Assembly: GCA_028697515.1 (NCBI GenBank)
Contig: JAQVEY010000064.1
Span: forward strand, 1-9,441
Origin: Bacteroidales bacterium
GTDB lineage: Bacteria; Bacteroidota; Bacteroidia; Bacteroidales; ML635J-15
Length of the DNA stretch: 9,441 bases
Direction: 5' to 3'
Position 1 is the first letter of the stretch; each line of letters opens with the position of its first letter. Shown here one piece after another: positions 6,757 through 9,441 of this stretch. A program made the translations under genes and the position numbers. A model generated the notes under the pieces. It did no database searches and was not told the DNA's origin. It saw only the letters and a list, made by a program, of their open reading frames with translations.

Positions 6757-7434
6757 TTAGTTTTCGAATGCATAATTAATAATATTTGCCCCCATTTTTA
6801 AGGCTTTCAACCTTACCTCGTAAGAATCGTTATGAACGGCTTCATCTTCCCAGCCATCTCCAAGGTCTGTTTCGAAAGAATAAAAAACAACAAGTCTGCC
6901 TTGATATATTATCCCATAGCCCTGTGGAGAATTGTTGTCATGTTCATGTATTTTTGGTAAGCCCTGTGGGAACTCATATTTTTGATGATATATCGGATGT
7001 GAGAAGGCTAATTCTATCAGTTCAGTATCAGGGAACACTTTTTTTAATTCTCTTCTGATATATTGATCCATTCCATAATTATCATCAATGTGTAAAAAAC
7101 CTCCTGAGATAAGATAACTTCTTAAATTTGAGGCTTCAAAATCTGAAAAAATCACATTGCCATGACCTGTCATGTGAATAAACGGATAGTTGAAAATATC
7201 AGAACTTCCGGGTTCAACTGTAGAGGGTTGTTTGAAAATACTCGTCCCTAAATTTGTATTACAAAATTCTATCAGATTTGGCAAGGATGTGGGATTTGCA
7301 TACCAGTCGCCGCCGCCGTTATATTTTAGTAAAGCTATTTTGTAAGTCTCATTTTGTGAAACTACTGTGAAGTTTACAGATATCATTAAATATAAAAGCA
7401 ATAATATTTTTAATATTGAAGATTTATTTCGCAT
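6757..7434 (-). CDS. DUF4159 domain protein, exported
   Basis: I recognise this as the DUF4159 family, common in Bacteroidota; its biochemical role is not established. Residues 1-26 form a signal peptide: a basic start (MRNKSSILK), a leucine-rich core and a likely cut after VVSQ. The mature part (28-225) starts YKIALLKYNGGGDWY and contains PFIHMTGHGNV at 84-94, GGFLHIDDNYGMD at 111-123, FSHPIYH at 144-150 and the conserved LGDGWE at 191-196. This arrangement resembles the flavodoxin/glutamine-amidotransferase-like fold proposed for the family. The glycine, histidine and aspartate clusters look like a ligand site, but no catalytic function can be claimed. Its ATG overlaps the end of the preceding envelope-protein gene by 11 bases, so the two are co-translated. 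The tgt promoter follows 46 bases after its stop. Confidence 0.85.
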   Translation of the reverse strand: MRNKSSILKILLLLYLMISVNFTVVSQNETYKIALLKYNGGGDWYANPTSLPNLIEFCNTNLGTSIFKQPSTVEPGSSDIFNYPFIHMTGHGNVIFSDFEASNLRSYLISGGFLHIDDNYGMDQYIRRELKKVFPDTELIELAFSHPIYHQKYEFPQGLPKIHEHDNNSPQGYGIIYQGRLVVFYSFETDLGDGWEDEAVHNDSYEVRLKALKMGANIINYAFEN

Positions 7435-8128
7435 ATAAATTCATTTGTATTCCAACAAGTAATCCCGATCTAGAATAGTTATTATTTTCTGCTGAGAAAT
7501 CTGTAATCCAATCTCCAAAAGAGTATGTGAAAATCACAGCAATATTATTATATCCCATACGCAAAAATATTCCGTAATCATATGGATTTAGGTAATAAGG
7601 TTTTTTGAATTTTGCTTTTTGATATAAAGAGCTGCTTTTTAAAATATATTTTGTCCCATAGCCTAATGCGTAATTATAAAATCCACCGATATCTGTAAAC
7701 CAACCTAAATTTCTATGGCTGGATTTTCCTAAATTAAATCTAAAATATGCTGCTCCAGAAACAGAGTTATGATAAGTATTAATATTATTATAAAACGTTC
7801 CGGGGTCAAAAGATGACAGTGAATCCTTATCAATAAATGAGCGACGGTTTACATAAGATAGTTCGGCACCGATATCTACCGAAGGTATCAATTTATAACG
7901 ATAGGTATAACCTGCTGTAAATATTCCGGATTTTAATTCGTTTTCAATACTCTGGATTAATGGCATTGGCATCGAATAATTTATAAAGTAATACCCAAAA
8001 TGTTTATCCTGACATGACCATTCAGTTTCTGCTCCGTAGAGGTCTTTATCTTTTACAGTTTCAGAAGGTCTTTGTGCAACTGTAAAGAAAGGAAATAAAA
8101 CTATCAAAAGCAATAATCTATATTTCAT
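7424..8128 (-). CDS. Predicted beta-rich envelope protein of unknown function
   Basis: I do not recognise the family. The 234-residue product begins with a signal peptide (MKYRLLLLIVLFPFFTVAQ, likely cut after AQ at 19). The mature part is rich in tyrosine, phenylalanine, asparagine and serine with alternating hydrophobic stretches, for example FTAGYTYRYKLIPSVDIGAEL near 70-90, SGAAYFRFNLG near 124-134 and NIAVIFTYSFGDW near 195-207. It ends in an aromatic-containing strand (LLVGIQMNLYAK). This pattern fits a small outer-membrane beta-barrel or PorT-like protein, but no signature motif confirms it. Only one cysteine (Cys39) remains, and it is not at a lipobox position, so it is not a lipoprotein. 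It has its own consensus promoter and overlaps the DUF4159 gene by 11 bases, suggesting a shared envelope role. Confidence 0.8.
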   Translation of the reverse strand: MKYRLLLLIVLFPFFTVAQRPSETVKDKDLYGAETEWSCQDKHFGYYFINYSMPMPLIQSIENELKSGIFTAGYTYRYKLIPSVDIGAELSYVNRRSFIDKDSLSSFDPGTFYNNINTYHNSVSGAAYFRFNLGKSSHRNLGWFTDIGGFYNYALGYGTKYILKSSSLYQKAKFKKPYYLNPYDYGIFLRMGYNNIAVIFTYSFGDWITDFSAENNNYSRSGLLVGIQMNLYAK

Positions 8129-8148
8129 TATTATGAATTATTTTGTGA

Positions 8149-8176
8149 CAAAGATAATTATTTAAATAAAAACAAA
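8149..8176 (-). promoter_or_regulatory. Consensus Bacteroidota promoter for the envelope-protein/DUF4159 operon
   Basis: TATCTTTG (8156-8149, minus strand) is an exact TAnnTTTG -7 box, the same eight bases as in front of tgt. TTTG (8176-8173) is a candidate -33 element, but the 16-base gap is a little shorter than the usual 17-23. Transcription would start near 8144, giving a leader of about 16 bases before ATG 8128. The -33 element falls inside the T-run of the terminator of the preceding gene. Confidence 0.55.
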
Positions 8177-8196
8177 AAAGCGGTATTATACCGCTT
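8162..8196 (-). terminator. Intrinsic terminator of the T9SS cargo gene
   Basis: AAGCGGTA (8178-8185) and TACCGCTT (8189-8196) form a perfect 8-bp stem with a three-base loop. Read on the minus strand, the hairpin is followed by TTTTGTTTTTATTT, a long U-rich tract, so it is a textbook Rho-independent terminator. It begins 24 bases after the stop codon of the T9SS cargo gene and separates that gene from the next operon. The stem is the most G+C-rich stretch in an otherwise AT-rich spacer. Confidence 0.88.
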
Positions 8197-8219
8197 AAAT
8201 GTTGTTATGTTAATAGTTT

Positions 8220-9441
8220 TTATTTTATAACAAGTCTTTTATTAAAAACAGTTTCGATTGTTTCAATTTTTATGAAATATAAGCCTGATGTTTTGATATC
8301 TGAGATGTTAATAGTTGTACTATTTACATCATATTCAAAACATAATTTACCAGTTGCGTCAAAAATCTGAACGCTTTGAATTATATCCTGAGATTCAATT
8401 AAGAAATGTCCATCCGAAGGATTAGGATATACATTTATTTTACTGATATCAGAATCAGAAATTCCTGAAACAACTTGTACTTCTGCAAAGCCAGTAGCCA
8501 TACATCCGTTATCATCAATTACAGCAACAGAATATAAACCTGCTGATAAGTCTGTAATAATTAAACTGTGTTCATTGTTTGACCAATTTATTGTATATGG
8601 CTCACTACCACCGGAAATAGTAAGTTCAACCTCTCCGTCTGCATTTCCAACTCCGGTTTCATGAGTAATAGTAAAACTTAGCTCAGGCTTAGTATAAACC
8701 GAAATGTAATCTGTTTTAATTTCCTCATCGCTACCTTCAGCATTTGTTACGATTAAAGTAACTGTATAAATTCCAGGAACGGAATATGTATGTTCAGGAT
8801 TTTGTACATCTGAAGTTCCTCCATCACCAAAGTCCCATTCCCAAGATGTCGGGTCGTTTGTGCTTAAATCGGTAAACTGAACAGTTAATGTTTCGCAAGC
8901 ATCTGTATCATCTGCAGTAAAATTAGCTACCGGCAAAACTGCTCCCTCTTCTGTTACCATAATACAATCAGAAGCCTGACAATCGTCATCACCAATAACA
9001 GTTACACAATATTCTCCTGCTGTTAAACCTGTTATTGTTGATGTATGTTGACCATTGTTCCATTCATAATAATATGGTGTAACACCTCCGGTAGCGACAA
9101 CAGTTGCAGTTCCGTCATTTCCTAATATAGTTTCTTGTGTCATAGACAATTCGATTATCGGAGATACTCCAATTGTAATGTAATTTTCAATGGTTTCAGT
9201 ATCAGAATTTACGGCATTTTCAACTGTCAGACTTACTGTATATGAGCCAGGATCTGTGTAAGTATGTTCAGGATTTTGTACATCTGAAGTTGCACCATCA
9301 CCAAAATCCCATGACCATGAAGTTGGAGTATTTGAGCTTAAATCTGTGAATTGAACTGTTAACTCATCGCAGCCACTGGTAACATCTGCTTCGAAAGCTG
9401 CAACAGGTCCTGCGCCGTTTGTATTTACAGTTCCACAGTCA
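8220..9441 (-). CDS. T9SS cargo protein with PKD and SprB repeats, C-terminal 406 residues
   Basis: The frame is open to the window edge, so the gene has no start here; the methionine-like codon at 9149 is an internal Leu (TTG). Numbering from the edge, the visible part holds PKD domain 1 (about 13-90, WDFGDG at 44-49), an SprB-type repeat (about 93-162, TGLTAGEYCVTVIGDDDC), PKD domain 2 (about 170-248, WDFGDG at 202-207), a second SprB-type repeat (about 253-323, TDLSAGLYSVAVIDDNGC) and a type A sorting domain (about 332-406). The sorting domain shows the VYPNPSDG motif, the FDATGK turn, GLYFIKI and the KRLVIK ending. The sorting domain should direct export through the T9SS and attachment to or release from the cell surface. 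PKD and SprB repeats suggest adhesion, glycan binding or spacing of an N-terminal domain that is not visible, so the actual activity is unknown. Genes of this kind are often several thousand bases long. Confidence 0.93.
   Translation of the reverse strand, partial: DCGTVNTNGAGPVAAFEADVTSGCDELTVQFTDLSSNTPTSWSWDFGDGATSDVQNPEHTYTDPGSYTVSLTVENAVNSDTETIENYITIGVSPIIELSMTQETILGNDGTATVVATGGVTPYYYEWNNGQHTSTITGLTAGEYCVTVIGDDDCQASDCIMVTEEGAVLPVANFTADDTDACETLTVQFTDLSTNDPTSWEWDFGDGGTSDVQNPEHTYSVPGIYTVTLIVTNAEGSDEEIKTDYISVYTKPELSFTITHETGVGNADGEVELTISGGSEPYTINWSNNEHSLIITDLSAGLYSVAVIDDNGCMATGFAEVQVVSGISDSDISKINVYPNPSDGHFLIESQDIIQSVQIFDATGKLCFEYDVNSTTINISDIKTSGLYFIKIETIETVFNKRLVIK
8788..8817. repeat. 30-bp exact direct repeat, copy in PKD domain 2
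   Basis: These 30 bases are identical to 9262-9291. They encode the STSDVQNPEHTY-type segment that follows WDFGDG in each PKD domain. The copies are 474 bp apart, exactly 158 codons, the length of one PKD+SprB unit. The flanking codons have diverged, so this core is either recently homogenised or strongly conserved. Confidence 0.85.
9262..9291. repeat. 30-bp exact direct repeat, copy in PKD domain 1
   Basis: This is the second copy of the 30-base sequence at 8788-8817, in the same reading frame. Similarity continues beyond it, through the WDFGDG codons to about 9360, with scattered mismatches. It marks duplication of the PKD+SprB unit inside the T9SS cargo gene. Confidence 0.85.

Noticed and set aside
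6786..7058. Plus-strand 90-codon open frame inside the DUF4159 gene
   Set aside because: It is antisense to conserved DUF4159 motifs and has no supporting signals.
9141..9149. A start of the T9SS cargo gene at 9149 (TTG) or 9143 (ATG)
   Set aside because: The frame continues without a stop to 9441 and encodes another complete PKD domain there, so these are internal codons of a longer gene.
8788..9291. Direct repeats as a CRISPR array or insertion-sequence scar
   Set aside because: There are only two copies, in frame, within homologous PKD domains at module spacing; no array, cas gene or transposase is present.

Overview
The window is an AT-rich chromosomal segment from a member of the Bacteroidota. 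Three things point there. The leftmost-transcribed large protein has PKD and SprB-type repeats and ends in a type IX secretion (T9SS) C-terminal sorting domain. The best promoter candidates have the Bacteroidota form (TTG, spacer, TAnnTTTG) rather than the E. coli form. The tgt-lptG gene pair and the Tgt sequence also look like those of this phylum. I cannot name the genus; class Bacteroidia is a guess.

Every supported gene lies on the minus strand, so transcription runs from position 9441 towards 1. In that order there are four blocks. (1) 9441-8220: the 3' part of a gene for a secreted or surface T9SS cargo protein, which runs off the window edge and ends in a strong intrinsic terminator. 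(2) 8128-6757: two overlapping genes for exported proteins, a 234-aa predicted beta-rich envelope protein of unknown function and a DUF4159 protein. (3) 6671-2569: tgt (queuosine tRNA modification), an LptF/LptG-family LPS-export permease, an acyl-CoA carboxylase carboxyltransferase subunit and a small biotin carrier protein, all closely spaced and read as one operon. (4) 2421-1: a sugar-nucleotide operon with a UDP-glucuronate decarboxylase-like SDR, rfbA, rfbC and the first 19 codons of rfbD. The last three make dTDP-L-rhamnose for surface glycan.

Five annotation decisions matter. The T9SS gene has no start in the window; the apparent start at 9149 is an internal Leu codon. tgt starts at 6671, because a consensus promoter lies just upstream of it and inside the longer open frame. 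lptG starts with TTG directly after the tgt stop codon, in the same frame. The biotin carrier starts at ATG 2880 and the decarboxylase at ATG 2421.

Most of this is ordinary core and envelope metabolism, and I do not see a new defence, mobile or biosynthetic system. The points most worth a second look are: a Tgt that keeps its catalytic aspartates but has lost all three zinc cysteines; the in-frame TGA-TTG junction between tgt and lptG; a promoter -33 element embedded in the U-tract of the preceding terminator; a 158-residue PKD+SprB super-repeat; a perfect 15-bp hairpin without a U-tract; and a biotin carrier/carboxyltransferase pair with no biotin carboxylase beside it.
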